Shown: piece by piece, positions 1 through 9,678 of the stretch
Numbering within the stretch: position 1 is the first letter of the stretch
Layout of the letters: each line of letters opens with the position of its first letter
Notes under the pieces: model-generated
Databases searched by the model: none
What the model was told of the DNA's origin: nothing
The model's input: only the letters and a program-made list of their open reading frames with translations
Program-made: the position numbers and the translations under genes
NCBI GenBank assembly: GCA_000697455.1
Contig: JNET01035407.1
Span: 1-15,671 of the forward strand
DNA: 15,671 nt
Direction of reading: 5' to 3'
Origin: Basidiobolus heterosporus B8920
Lineage: Eukaryota; Basidiobolomycota; Basidiobolomycetes; Basidiobolales; Basidiobolaceae

Positions 1-1284
1 TTGACCACACTAAAGTTTGGCAGCTTCGACCAATTCTGTGGGACGCTAGCGTTCACTGTATGCCCTTTAGTTGGACCACAAGCTTCTCGCACAATTCCCG
101 TGTGCTCTTCACAGAATCTAGATTTCGGTGGTTTTTTAATTTTCCAGCCTGGTATGTCGAGTTTTAAAGGTTTCTAACTACCATATGGATTCAGTGATTG
201 ATACTTCTTATGTTATCAAAGGGGCTCTGGCCGCGTATATTATTGCAATACTCATGACAGTGGTTATGATTTACAATATCCGAGTTAAATACACTGCAGT
301 GGGTAAGTTGACTCGTCTCCGTAACGGGAAGCTCGGGATATGTGAGGGAACTTCCGAATATTCACTGATTCTTTCTTATTTGCAGGTCGTCAAGAAATGC
401 TATCCTTTTTCTACTTGTACACTCTGACGGTACTCTTGGAGTTCCTGCTAATTGGTGGGTTTATCCCCATCTCTTCAGAAGTATACCCTGTAAGTTCGTT
501 TTTGCACGGGTTTTCGGAAGAGGTTTTAGTGACTTACTAAAATTGATGGTGTTCTAGTGGTTTACTGCAGCGCACATTGGATTGATTACCGCTTCAGTGT
601 GGTGCTTGCTATTGAATGGATTTGTTGGATTCCAATTTGCCGAGGACGGTACTCCTCTGTCACTTTGGGTAAGTCTTGATGTTTAATTCTCTCATTGATA
701 AATGGTCACTAACCTCAAGTGTGTCTTGTCTAGTCGATACGTATCACATCTCTGCTTGTTTGGGGACTGACTTTCTTTGTGTCTATCGCAACCTTCCGCA
801 ATATGTTCGGTAGTTCCGGAGTCCTTAGTGCTGGGAATCCATTAATTCTCTGGATTATTTACTTCATATTTAACGGGGCTGCCCTGCTGATTTATTTCAT
901 TCTCCAAGTAATCCTTGTTGTGAACACACTAACTGATCGCTGGCCCTTGGGTAAGTGGGAATCACCGATATACTGGATGGGTCAATCTCGGACTAACCAC
1001 GATCTTCTTTAGGGGACATGCTTATGGCTGGCTTATCATTTGTCATAGGGCAGGTTATTCTGTTAGTGTTTACTAACGACGTGTGTAGCCTGATTTCCCA
1101 CTATCTTGACGGATTGTTCTTCACTGTCTTATGCACGTTGTTCGCAGTCATGATGGTCTACAAATATTGGGATTCCATCACCAAGGATGACCTAGAATAT
1201 ACTGTTGACTACAAGCCTGATCAATGGGAAGTCAAAGGGTTCTTAGAGGATCCTGAAGCAGACTACTACCATGACAGATACTAA
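1..1284 (+). CDS. CHS7: Chs7-like chitin synthase export chaperone, copy A (5' partial)
   Basis: This is a multi-pass ER membrane protein of the Chs7 family, which helps Chs3-type chitin synthases leave the ER. My exons are 1-151, 222-302, 386-489, 558-668, 734-950 and 1013-1284, and every phase joins cleanly to give about 311 residues. Family landmarks are CPLVGP near the N-terminus, [43 protein letters not shown] and [17 protein letters not shown]. The spaced hydrophobic stretches fit about seven membrane helices. The initiator ATG is not in the window: alignment with copy B puts its Met at a CTA codon (10-12), so the real start lies just upstream. The first intron's acceptor is ambiguous. 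CAG at 192-194 has a good upstream CTAAC, but it would insert nine residues. AAAG ending at 221 gives an 81-nt exon 2, identical in length to copy B, so I prefer it. The gene converges on the MT-A70 gene. Confidence 0.9.
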
Positions 1285-1548
1285 TTACGTTAATCTCTAA
1301 CCCACCCCATCTTACCCTTTCAGATATACATATCCCGGCCACTTTTTATCATTTTGTAATTGTTCAGTAATCATCTCCCTTGGCAATATACTCCTTTTCC
1401 ATTTAAATTACACCAATATATCCAATTAAACCGCGCGTGATGGGAAAAGCGAAATGAAGGATTGAAGGATTGAAGGGTTGAAGGGCTGAAGGGTTTATTG
1501 TGAAGTCAGTCATATGTACATGACGAGAATGCTGGATGTGTGAAGAGT
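1285..1548. other. Convergent 3' intergenic region
   Basis: This spacer lies between the stops of chaperone A (+) and the MT-A70 gene (-), so it should hold both 3' UTRs. The only structure I see is the short tandem repeat at 1456-1495. No protein-like frame was found. Confidence 0.6.
1456..1495. repeat. 8-bp minisatellite, five units
   Basis: Five head-to-tail copies of an 8-bp unit are seen: GAAGGATT twice, then GAAGGGTT, GAAGGGCT and GAAGGGTT. The array is purine-rich and lies in the shared 3' region between two convergent genes. The slight divergence between units suggests replication slippage. Confidence 0.85.
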
Positions 1549-2931
1549 TTAAGTAGCACATGGTGGTCTTGCTCGCTTTTCTCCTTTAGACCAAACATGG
1601 ATTTGATTTCTTTTTAATGTCGGGTCATTTTCCTTATTTTCATGAATGGCAACCCATCCCGAGCGATCGCGAGTGTTCTTTCGACACCATCTAAAGAGTT
1701 GAATGGGCTTAGTATGCCAGTGACCAATGGACAGAGTTTAAGGGTGATTAATCTTACAATTCCAGTAATCGACCACTTCCGATAGGTGTAGGATCTTTGG
1801 AGTTCGGTAAAATGGTTTCTATCATTTCGTATACTTCTGCTGGTTTGGGCTCGGTGTATTCTGAATGAGATCAGCCTGGAGTCGATGTAGATTTATGGTT
1901 CTCGTTAAAATACCTTGTTCTATCCAATGACTCTTGGGTTTCTCAAAGTCAATGATAACATCGGCAGTTCGTTGATGTCGGATGTCAAAGCCATCCCCCT
2001 AGATTTCGATGAGTTCTTTAGATAAATGCCTTATCGGACTTCTTTTGCACAAGTCCTTCTACCTTCTTAAAAATCAGTAATGTCTCTTTAGATCTTCGGA
2101 AGTATGACGAGGGGTGGCTCGTATGGGTGTTGTTGATTCTCTTCTTAAACCAGGCCAAATTCTCTACATATCTACAATCTAAAGAGACCCACTAAGTAAT
2201 CTTACGCACAACCTTCGCTGTTAAACTTTACGCTACCTAATTTCAGCATTGCGTGTACGACATCGGGCGTTAGAATCTTATGGGTCCATATGAAGACTAG
2301 TCCCATTGGCAGATACGTTAGTACTTTCTCGAGCAGCGTTTCCTAATGTATCGATAGTTCAAAATCGGTGTCATAGAGAAAATCAGCTATTTAGCGTACC
2401 AGTTGCTCAACTTGCAGATAACACTTTGATCTGTCGTCATCCGCCATCAGTAGCTCCCACGGAGGGTCAATGAGAACTCCTTCGAAGCTGACTTCACTAG
2501 ACTGTTTCTCAAAGATGTCATCAAAATCTATATTCAGCAGATCGTTGGTTTCTACATATCTGTTGGCAGTCGAATTAGTAAGTTACTATAGTCCAAGTAT
2601 AGGGTTTACATACTACGCACATGTTTTCTGCGGATGCTATCAATTGCGTTTCGTTTATCGGTAGGATCTTTCTGGCCCAAGTACTAGGAATGTCGAAAGG
2701 AATCTTGTAAATCGGGGGCTCCGGGCCCTCAACGCGAGGACTTTTCACGCCCTATGATACCAACTAAATAAATCAAGTACGCATACAATCTTCAATCTTT
2801 GGACGCACCTGCCAGAATGCAGACAAATCCCTTTGCAACGGTTTAACATGATTAAGTTTGGCTTTCGCAGTGGCAGTGGCAGTAGTAGTGTAGTTAGTCC
2901 TAAAGCTAGAATGAGTCTGAATGACGCACAT
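1549..2931 (-). CDS. MT-A70 family adenine-N6 methyltransferase with DPPW motif
   Basis: This is a predicted SAM-dependent N6-adenine methyltransferase acting on DNA or RNA. Exons are 2931-2809, 2751-2621, 2559-2400, 2342-2237, 2178-2063, 1998-1914, 1860-1758 and 1690-1549. All seven introns (53-67 nt) are GT-AG and phase-consistent, giving 321 residues from an ATG at 2931. The catalytic DPPW motif sits at residues 116-119 (GVLIDPPWELL). Downstream are the family's core strands: LVFIWTHK, then RYVENLAWFKKR, SKETLLIFKKG, TADVIIDFEKP, KPAEVYEMIETI, and the SAM-site-like LLELWCRKNTRDRSGW. The protein is shorter than METTL3 and lacks a CCCH zinc-finger region, so it is mostly catalytic core. I cannot tell whether it belongs to the MTA1/AMT1, METTL3/Ime4 or METTL4 clade; the retained DPPW argues against a Kar4/METTL14-type inactive subunit. 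Introns 1 and 2 both use GTGCGT donors. The start lies 138 bp after the stop of the Myb-like gene on the same strand. Confidence 0.85.
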
Positions 2932-3069
2932 CTATGAGTGAGGCTCTGAGCTTCCTACCTATGGGTGTATTTTGGGATGGTGGGAAATTCGAGAACCTTG
3001 CGAGCATGAGCCCTGTACTTGGATCAGTTAATAAGCCCATCTCTAGATTTTGTCGACAGATTTCAAACA

Positions 3070-4912
3070 CTACTTTTTAACGTGGTCCATATACTGCGAC
3101 AAGGTAGAGGCTTTCGAACTTTTGCTGAGTAGACTGGCTCTACTCGGTATAATAGGGGCCAATTCCTTGTATTTCTGCAATAGTTTGCTTTCCGAATGGG
3201 GAGCCTTGATTGCCTGTTTTGTTGAGAGCCCTGGAAAGATTTCGAACTCGTCCTCCAAGTCTAGCTGCTTTGTTGAGAGTTTAGATAGCATTGGATTGTG
3301 ATCTTTTTCTGGTTGTGCCGGTTTGTGAACACTGGTGAAAAGCGGCTTGCTTCTTGGTTTAGAAGCCTTTTTTATAGACGAAACCTGGCTGTATTATGAG
3401 GTGACTCCATGTTAATAAGACGAAAAATCGAGAAATATGATACTACCGTCTACCTAATGTCTCGGTTATGAAACTCTTTGAGCCACTGGTTTACGTTCCG
3501 CTCAACCTCTTGTACTTCTGGTGTGTCCCAAGCTATACTCAAGCTTCCTTCCGCTGAGCGCCCATCTTTTCGACCTTTGTCAACCATCGATAGCTTGCCG
3601 TTGACAATCACATATGACGGGTCTTGCACTTTGCGCTGTTCGATAAGTTTACGGTAGTACGAGCTACATTGATACCCAGCCTAGATAGTAAGTAATGGTA
3701 AAGACCAAGTTTTACAGTCAGCATTTCTGACTCGGCCTCAATGTGTGCTGATTCAAAGTACCTTGTGGGGAACACCCATGCTAAAGACCCCCCAGGCAGA
3801 ACCAATACGATACCCTTTTTCTTTAAACTCTTGTAGTCTGGTCATGAAATGCTCATGATCTCTTTTGCTAAATCCACCGTTTGCTTGAAGCTCCTCAGGG
3901 TCTATAGAATGCATCTATCGTTATTTTTGAACGTTCATTGAGTATAAGAAAACCACATTGCAGACCTACAAATCTGTAGTAAAACGCATCAGGATTCATA
4001 TGGCGATTTTCCCATGCATGAATTCGTGCGCTTGACCACTTCTTGACTTGATCTTTAGTGAAGACGTTCTCGCCTTTACGTAAAGTCCTAGGAATATATG
4101 GGAGCTTGCTCGGAACTGCCTCACTCAGGGGTTCTGTTCTTTTTTCAGTAACATTGGCTGGTGTTTCTACTTCTGGTGTACAGTCTAACTGAGTTGCCTC
4201 GATATCATTTGAGGATTCTTTTAGTATTGGAATGAAACTTGTGTCTGCTTGATATCGATGGGTATACAGTTGGCCATAAGTATGGTTGTAAAGAAATGAA
4301 TGCATGTATTTTTACTAACGTGGTTTGGTTGGCTCTGGGCTGATATTTGCTTGATCAACTTCCATCTCACTTTCGCTGTACAAGCATTGCTCAATACTCT
4401 TATTATTACCACTTGCATAGGATTGCTTTATACTATTAGAATCGGTTTCTGTCATGTCAGCCGATAGTTTCGCCTCAGTCACTTCAGTACTTAGAGGGAC
4501 ATAATTGACGAATCCATTCTTGGAAAGACCATCCGTCGAGCTTTCAGATATCGCATTAGCAAAAAAAGATTGAGAATCACTATCGGCTAGAGCATCAAGT
4601 GAAGAAACATTCTTCCCATCAAGTTCTAAATCCGAAGAAAAGCCACACTCTAATAGCTATTTACTATGATTAATGAACACTGTACAGATCCAACAGGCTT
4701 GATTGGACATGAAGCAAACTTACTTCAAGTTTCTCAGAAACGTTCGAACCAGATGCTACTCCTAGACTTTCACTTTTCTCATTGAATTCACGACTACGTT
4801 TAAGAGATAAACATAATTTTCGTCGTTTGATTTTCGGATTATCAGAAGGCGCCCTTTCAATAAGTTTCCCCTTTCCTTTAAAGCTATCGTAAAGCGGGAA
4901 CTGCCCTGACAT
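3070..4912 (-). CDS. Myb/SANT-like domain protein of fungal type
   Basis: This is a putative nuclear DNA- or chromatin-binding protein. Exons are 4912-4724, 4656-4320, 4244-3966, 3901-3762, 3680-3454 and 3388-3070. All five introns (64-81 nt) are GT-AG with matching phases, giving 496 residues. The N-terminal half is low complexity, with a basic patch near residues 27-40 (NPKIKRRKLCLSLKR) that could be a nuclear localisation signal. The ordered region spans about residues 225-350: an NPDAFYYRF stretch, then GGFSKRDHEHFMTRLQEF, WGVFSMGVPHK and AGYQCSSYYRKLIEQ. This W/F-spaced helical pattern with GYQCS.YYR resembles fungal Myb-like proteins I recognise, but I cannot name an orthologue. The C-terminal 105 residues are Ser/Lys-rich and unassigned. 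The first in-frame ATG is at 4912; a longer reading would need a TTG start at 4954. It is divergent from CLP1 and head-to-tail with the MT-A70 gene. Confidence 0.75.
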
Positions 4913-5275
4913 GTGCGTGCTTCGATAACTCTCTAGGTGTTTATTTGTCGTCAATCTATGCTATAGCCCGACGCAAATATCAGAAATGATTGTTTATTAT
5001 TCTCAAAATTGACAGCCATTGGATCAAATTGGTTGCCACTTGTGGATATGTTTGAAATTGAGCTTTGTGACGACGCAGTAACTTAAAAATCAGCACAAAA
5101 TCGAATTTCATAAAAATCTTTCATTAAAGTTATCCATTTGTTAATACAAAAACATCTAGGCCTTCATTCAGAGGTTAATCGAACCGTTGTGCTTAAATAC
5201 ATTCAGTATAATTTCCTAAGTTACTCGTTAGAATAGTGAAGGCAAGTCTAGTGTACTTGTTGAAAATACCTCCTA
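4913..5275. promoter_or_regulatory. Divergent promoter region between the Myb-like gene and CLP1
   Basis: About 360 bp separate the two divergent start codons. The region is AT-rich and should carry both promoters. I see no gene, no clear palindrome and no operator-like repeat in it. Its role is inferred from gene orientation only. Confidence 0.5.
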
Positions 5276-7334
5276 ATGAACAATCAGCCGCAAGTAATCG
5301 CCAAACTTATCAGTTTTAGCCATCTTGGTTGTCTAATCTTGCATTCAAACTAACAGATCACTCCAAAGGAATGGAAGCTTGACCCCGAACATGAATTTAG
5401 ATTCGAAGTAGATTATAAAGAAAAAATAATAATAAAGGTAGGTTTTATTATAAGCTTGGGTGCAGATCAACCTCGTCCACTTGTTATGTTGCCAAACAAA
5501 GGCTTGCTGTCAAACTCTTAGATCTGCAGTGATTGGTTTACTCATCTTTACTTTTTGACCTTCCAAATAGTTGACTTCCGGTACAGCGGAAATATTCGGT
5601 ACTGAACTTATTGTTGGTCGAGAGTATGATTTCACTGGAAAAAAGTTGGCTTTGTTCACTTGGCATGGATGTACTTTTGAGATATCCTTTTATTTTGCTC
5701 ACTATGACAACAACCCAAAAATAATACGGCCATCGATCCTTAACTTGTTCTTGTCAAATACTTGACTGGAAAATGCTCTGTTGAGTACGTAGCAAACGAG
5801 ACACCTATGGTCAGCTATTTAAACACACATCTGGCATTGGAAAATCTTCGTGAACAAGCCCAGGCGACAAATTCAGATGGCCCTAGAGTAAGCTCACATC
5901 CTTTTCTTGATAGCCTTACTCTTTTGTAATACTTTGAAATGACTGCCTAGATAATGATCATTGGACCTACTGATGCTGGAAAGACATCACTTGCGAAAAT
6001 TCTGCTAAACTACGCTTTAAAACGTGGGAGGGAATCCATCTATATCGACATCGATCCTGAAGAGGTATGTTCCAAAGCCATTTCATCCGCTACACTGCTT
6101 AGCCGCTTATCGGGTGAATTTGATTTTTAGGGATCAATTACGATGCCTGGTACTCTTTCTGCCACATCCATCAATCAAATGATCGATGCAGAAGAAGATT
6201 TTGGTTACTCGGCCGCGAATGTGCCTGGAATGGGGACTTTTACCATGCCACTGGTATACTACTACGGATACTCTAGCCCAGCAGAAAATCCAAAACTATT
6301 CAACTTGCTAGTGAACCAGTTGGCTGACACTGTCAAGGCAAGGATCAAGGAGGACAATGACGGTAGCTTGTAGCCAAGTATGTTGTGCTTCTCTTCACAT
6401 GCTAATCCAAATAACTCTGGGAAATGCTAGCTAGGGCATCTGGAATCATCATCGATACTAACGGCCTGATTAATAACGTTGGCCATGATATTATCCAAAA
6501 CGCAATTAACGCATTTTCTGGTAATATTTATCGAAGCCTTTGTTCAGCAATAGCAGTGTATACTTACGGCACAATTCTCTGTTGCATTTTGGTTTAGTTA
6601 ATGTTCTCCTGGTAGTGGGCCAAGAAAGATTGTACAGTGAGATGGTGAGAGCTAATGGAAACAATCCCAATCTCACTATATTAAAACTATCGAAGTCTGG
6701 TGGGGTAAAGCATTCCTCAAGTAGAATGTTGCTTTTCTTTTTATTGAAATTGCTTCCTGTAGGTTGTCAATCGAGACCCTGCATTCCGGAGAGCAGACCA
6801 GATGCAAAAAATTCGTGAATATTTCTATGGTACTTCGAAAATGGAATTGTCACCCTATTCCACCCTTGTCAATTTTGAGGATATTAAAATATATCGTGTT
6901 GGAGAAGGTATGTTGTGGAAAGGCCACTTGGTCATGGAGCTCCTCCAATTCATAGCACCCTTACTGTTATCTAGACTCCCTTGCCCCTTCCTCAGCCCTT
7001 CCCATCGGCATAGATCGAAAAGTCAGCGAGACGCAACTCGTGAGTATCAAAGCTGGTGATATCTTGTTTCATTCTATTTTGGCGGTGATCAATTCAGAAT
7101 CATCAGATGAAGCGGATCTAATACGTAGCAACATCGCAGGTTTCATTTATATGTAAGTGTTCAGAGCCGTTTTCTACTTTGACACTGTACAAAATTAACA
7201 TACTAACTCCCGAATCTGAACTTAGCTCTGAAGTGGATGACAGTAAATCTAAAATGACCATCCTTTCGCCTTGTCCTGGGAAACTCCCTAAAAATAATCT
7301 CCTAATGGGAACTTTCAAATGGGTGGAGACATGA
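5276..7334 (+). CDS. CLP1: Clp1, polynucleotide kinase-fold subunit of mRNA 3'-end cleavage factor
   Basis: Clp1 joins pre-mRNA cleavage factor IA/CF II in the nucleus and binds ATP. Exons are 5276-5293, 5357-5437, 5571-5681, 5762-5887, 5951-6064, 6131-6362, 6431-6520, 6598-6704, 6763-6907, 6975-7152 and 7226-7334. They give 436 residues, close to the 425 of human CLP1. Domains in order are an N-terminal beta domain ([25 protein letters not shown]), the P-loop GPTDAGKTS at about 117-125, the central kinase-like domain ([31 protein letters not shown]), [21 protein letters not shown], and the C-terminal domain ending [15 protein letters not shown]. Where human CLP1 has DVGQGS this protein has DPEEGS, nearer the DPQQ of yeast Clp1, which lacks kinase activity; ATP binding looks intact but RNA kinase activity is doubtful. 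Exon 1 codes only six residues. Intron 3 is an AT-AC, U12-like intron; the other nine are GT-AG. AATAAA motifs follow at 7431 and 7442. Confidence 0.93.
5682..5761 (+). other. U12-type AT-AC intron within CLP1
   Basis: This 80-nt intron starts with ATATCCTTTT, matching the minor-spliceosome 5' consensus RTATCCTTT. It ends in AC at 5760-5761 and carries TCCTTAAC at 5737-5744, matching the U12 branch consensus, with the branch A about 18 nt from the 3' end. Removing it joins GAG to TTG in phase 0 and gives [14 protein letters not shown], which matches human GCSVQLSGRTEVAY without a gap. The interval contains no AG dinucleotide, so no GT-AG intron can end inside it, and reading through meets a stop. 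The nearest GT-AG alternative (5671 to the GAG near 5787) would delete conserved residues. Which spliceosome removes it is inferred from these motifs. Confidence 0.88.
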
Positions 7335-7588
7335 ATTAATAAAGACTCCAGAGGCCAGCCATCAGACAAAATACAATCTTCCTCCATATCTGATGGTGGC
7401 TGATAATTGTTGGTTAGGTATGGAGTTAAGAATAAATAAGAAATAAAAGTAGATTTTCTATCATTGAATCAAAAAATCCAACCTGACGAAATTTACCGGA
7501 ATTTTTTCTTCGATTTGTTACATATCACCTATAAGCCATTCAATTGTTAATTGTTGTTATTTCACTTTATTTTTAAACATACCTAAAG
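7335..7588. other. CLP1-LSM7 tandem intergenic region
   Basis: This AT-rich spacer holds the CLP1 3' UTR, with AATAAA motifs at 7431-7436 and 7442-7447, followed by the LSM7 promoter and leader. No coding potential was seen. An antisense frame across the end of CLP1 is only a shadow. Confidence 0.55.
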
Positions 7589-8170
7589 ATGTCTGACAGA
7601 GTAAATTTCCAAGATGCTTTACTACTTAAGGGAAACGATCCCCTTTTAACCTCTATACTTATGCTTACTAATAGGGACGCGGACGCGGTAACGATAGAGG
7701 CGGTCGTGGTGGTAGAGGTGGAAATTCTGGTCGCGGAAATCGCGGTGGTTCTGGCTCTTTCGAGCAGAAACCTAAGAAGGAATCCATCTTAGATTTAGGA
7801 AAGTACATGGATAAACAGATCAGAGTCAAGTTCAGCGGTGGCAGAGAAGGTTAGTTATCTTTCACCACTGTACATATATACACGCATAACCATGTTTATC
7901 TTTAAATAGTGGTGGGCTCGTTGAAAGGATTCGATCCTCTCTTGAACTTGGTTCTGGATGAGACGAATGAATGCCTCAGAGGTATATTTCCCTTCCTTTC
8001 TATCACTTGCGATTCTGTAACTAACTTTTTAAAAACCAAAAGATCCCGAGAATCCTAACCGTCTTTTAGACCAAACCCGAAACCTTGGCTTGATTGTTTG
8101 CCGAGGCCCTTCCGTAGTGTTAATCTCACCTCTTGATGGCTCTGAAGAAATTGCCAATCCCTTTATCTAA
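7589..8170 (+). CDS. LSM7: LSm7, U6 snRNA-associated Sm-like protein
   Basis: LSm7 is one subunit of the heptameric Lsm2-8 ring that binds the U6 snRNA 3' end in the nucleus, and of the Lsm1-7 ring that acts in cytoplasmic mRNA decay. Exons are 7589-7600, 7675-7849, 7910-7981 and 8043-8170, giving 128 residues. Exon 1 encodes only MSDR. Residues 5 to about 35 form an Arg-Gly-rich tail (GRGRGNDRGGRGGRGG), a style I recall from other fungal LSm7 proteins. The Sm fold follows: KESILDLGKYMDKQIRVKF, Sm1 with GGREVVGSLKGFDPLLN LVLDE, and Sm2 with LGLIVCRGPSVVLISP, ending EEIANPFI. Intron 3 ends in AAAAG, and no other acceptor keeps the frame. A likely poly(A) signal AATAAA lies at 8223-8228. It is downstream of CLP1 on the same strand. 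Confidence 0.95.
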
Positions 8171-8480
8171 AGTTCACGGTCTTATGCTCATCATGTACAA
8201 TAGCTAACAGGGATGGTTAGTAAATAAATTACGGCTTTCTATTTGTATCGTAACTTTTATGTCATCCTCATTCTTTACCACTTGGGGTGGAATAAATGAA
8301 CTACCGTTTTATGAAAAGAAGGATTCTTCAGACCTTTCTAGAGGCTGCATACTATCATGTTTCATTCGACATACCTCGCGTCATTTATTACGGGGGGTTT
8401 ATCTTGATCTATATCTTGAATATATGCTGTCTAAGCGATGAATAAAGCGTACTACAACATGAATTAAATAGACAAGAAGG
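8171..8480. other. Convergent 3' region of LSM7 and chaperone B
   Basis: About 310 bp lie between two convergent stops. AATAAA motifs occur on + at 8223-8228 and 8441-8446, and the first fits LSM7 polyadenylation. A 60-codon open frame on + (8259-8441) has no recognisable domain and I do not call it a gene. Confidence 0.55.
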
Positions 8481-9678
8481 CTACGGAAATTCTTTAAGAT
8501 CTGCCTTGACCTCCCAATGTGGGTTATTGTTCACAACAAACTCCAAGTCTTCCTGGGTGATTGAATCCCAATACTTGTATATCATCATTACCGAAAGCAA
8601 CGAGCATAAAACGCCAAAAAAGATCCCATCAACGTAGTGGTTTGTGTAGACGCATATCTGCCCCGAGAACAGGTAAAGAGCAGCTTGACCGATTCCGAAA
8701 AATCCTACAGCGAGCAATATATCCCCTAGATCATGGAAGGTCAGTTCGTAAAGGCACAGATATTAGTTAAGCTTCTTGAAGATACCTAGTGGCCAACGAT
8801 CATCCAGAGTTTTGAAAACCAGTATGATCTGAAGAATGAAATAAATCAGAATGAGCGCACCGTTGAATACAAAGTATATTGTCCATAGTGGGAAGCTCCT
8901 CGTTGGGGACAAAGATTGAGTAAGCTCTTGTGAGGTTCCTATGGAGATAAAATATGCAACTCCGAATACCAAGAAGGAGGTCAAACGTATGCCCTGTAAT
9001 CCTTGTTAACCATTATAGTTGGTGCAAGCAGTAAATGTTTAGGAGTTACCCAAAGCGAGAGAGAGCTACTATCTTCAATAAATTGAAAACTGATAAATCC
9101 ATTCAAAAGGAGTGACCATACTGTAGCACATATTAAACCAATATGGCTGGCTACAAACCACTAATGAAAAACAAACGAGGTGAGTAGAGGTAAGAGTTAT
9201 ATAAACATTCAGAATACAGCCATACAGGATATATAGTAAAAGCTGGAGAAATAATCCCCGAGACGAGTAGCATTTCTACAATTGTAGTCATCATGTACAA
9301 GTAAAAGAAAATGATCATCTCCTTACGCCCTGGAATGAACTATTAGTTCAGAGGTTATCTCTGACCTTGATGTGTGGGATACATACCTACGGCTGTATAC
9401 TTCATATTGACATGGTAGACGATTATCACTCCCATCATTATTGCTGCAAGATAAATCACGATGGCCGCTATGTTGTTGGTTTACAAAGGGAAGCCTGTTA
9501 GAAAGACTGAGGAACACGCTTTATTAAAATTCATACCGAATTCGAATAAGATTGTTTCTCCCAGTTCAAAGTTTCGTGAGTGACATTGTGGCTCAATTCC
9601 ATTCCCTCTTGGCCCAAGTAGGGGACATATAGTCAGTGGAACTGTACGGCATATATCAAGAAAGCTTAGAAGCTTCAT
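8481..9678 (-). CDS. CHS7: Chs7-like chitin synthase export chaperone, copy B (complete)
   Basis: This is a second ER membrane chaperone of the Chs7 family. Exons are 9678-9537, 9467-9387, 9329-9226, 9160-9050, 8993-8786 and 8725-8481, giving 296 residues from the ATG at 9678. Landmarks are MKLLSFLDICRTVPLT, ICPLLGPRGNGIEPQCHSRN, MKYTAVGRKEM, LNGFISFQFIEDSSSLSLW, DRWPLGD and [19 protein letters not shown]. All five introns match copy A in position and phase (1,1,0,0,1), and exons 2, 3 and 4 have identical lengths (81, 104 and 111 nt), so the two arose by gene duplication. The proteins have diverged clearly; the otherwise conserved EDGTPLS reads EDSSSLS here, so the duplication is not recent. 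It is transcribed away from the ankyrin-chitin synthase gene, a natural client candidate. Confidence 0.94.

Noticed and set aside
195-221. Nine extra residues in Chs7-A from a CAG acceptor at 194
   Set aside because: Copy B and remembered family members have no such insertion, and the 81-nt exon length is exact with the later acceptor. The earlier site remains possible.
2470-2664. 64-codon frame on +
   Set aside because: It is antisense to MT-A70 exons carrying the DPPW motif, and its translation resembles nothing.
3050-3301. 83-codon frame on +
   Set aside because: It is the antisense shadow of the last exon of the Myb-like gene, whose frame joins its upstream exons in phase.
4913-4954. 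Longer N-terminus of the Myb-like protein from 4954
   Set aside because: It would start with TTG; the first ATG in frame is at 4912 and eukaryotic nuclear genes normally need ATG.
7118-7387. 89-codon frame on -
   Set aside because: It runs antisense across the last CLP1 exons, which match the conserved Clp1 C-terminus.
8259-8441. 60-codon frame on + between LSM7 and chaperone B
   Set aside because: It starts within the probable LSM7 3' UTR, has no domain and ends beside an AATAAA; more likely chance.
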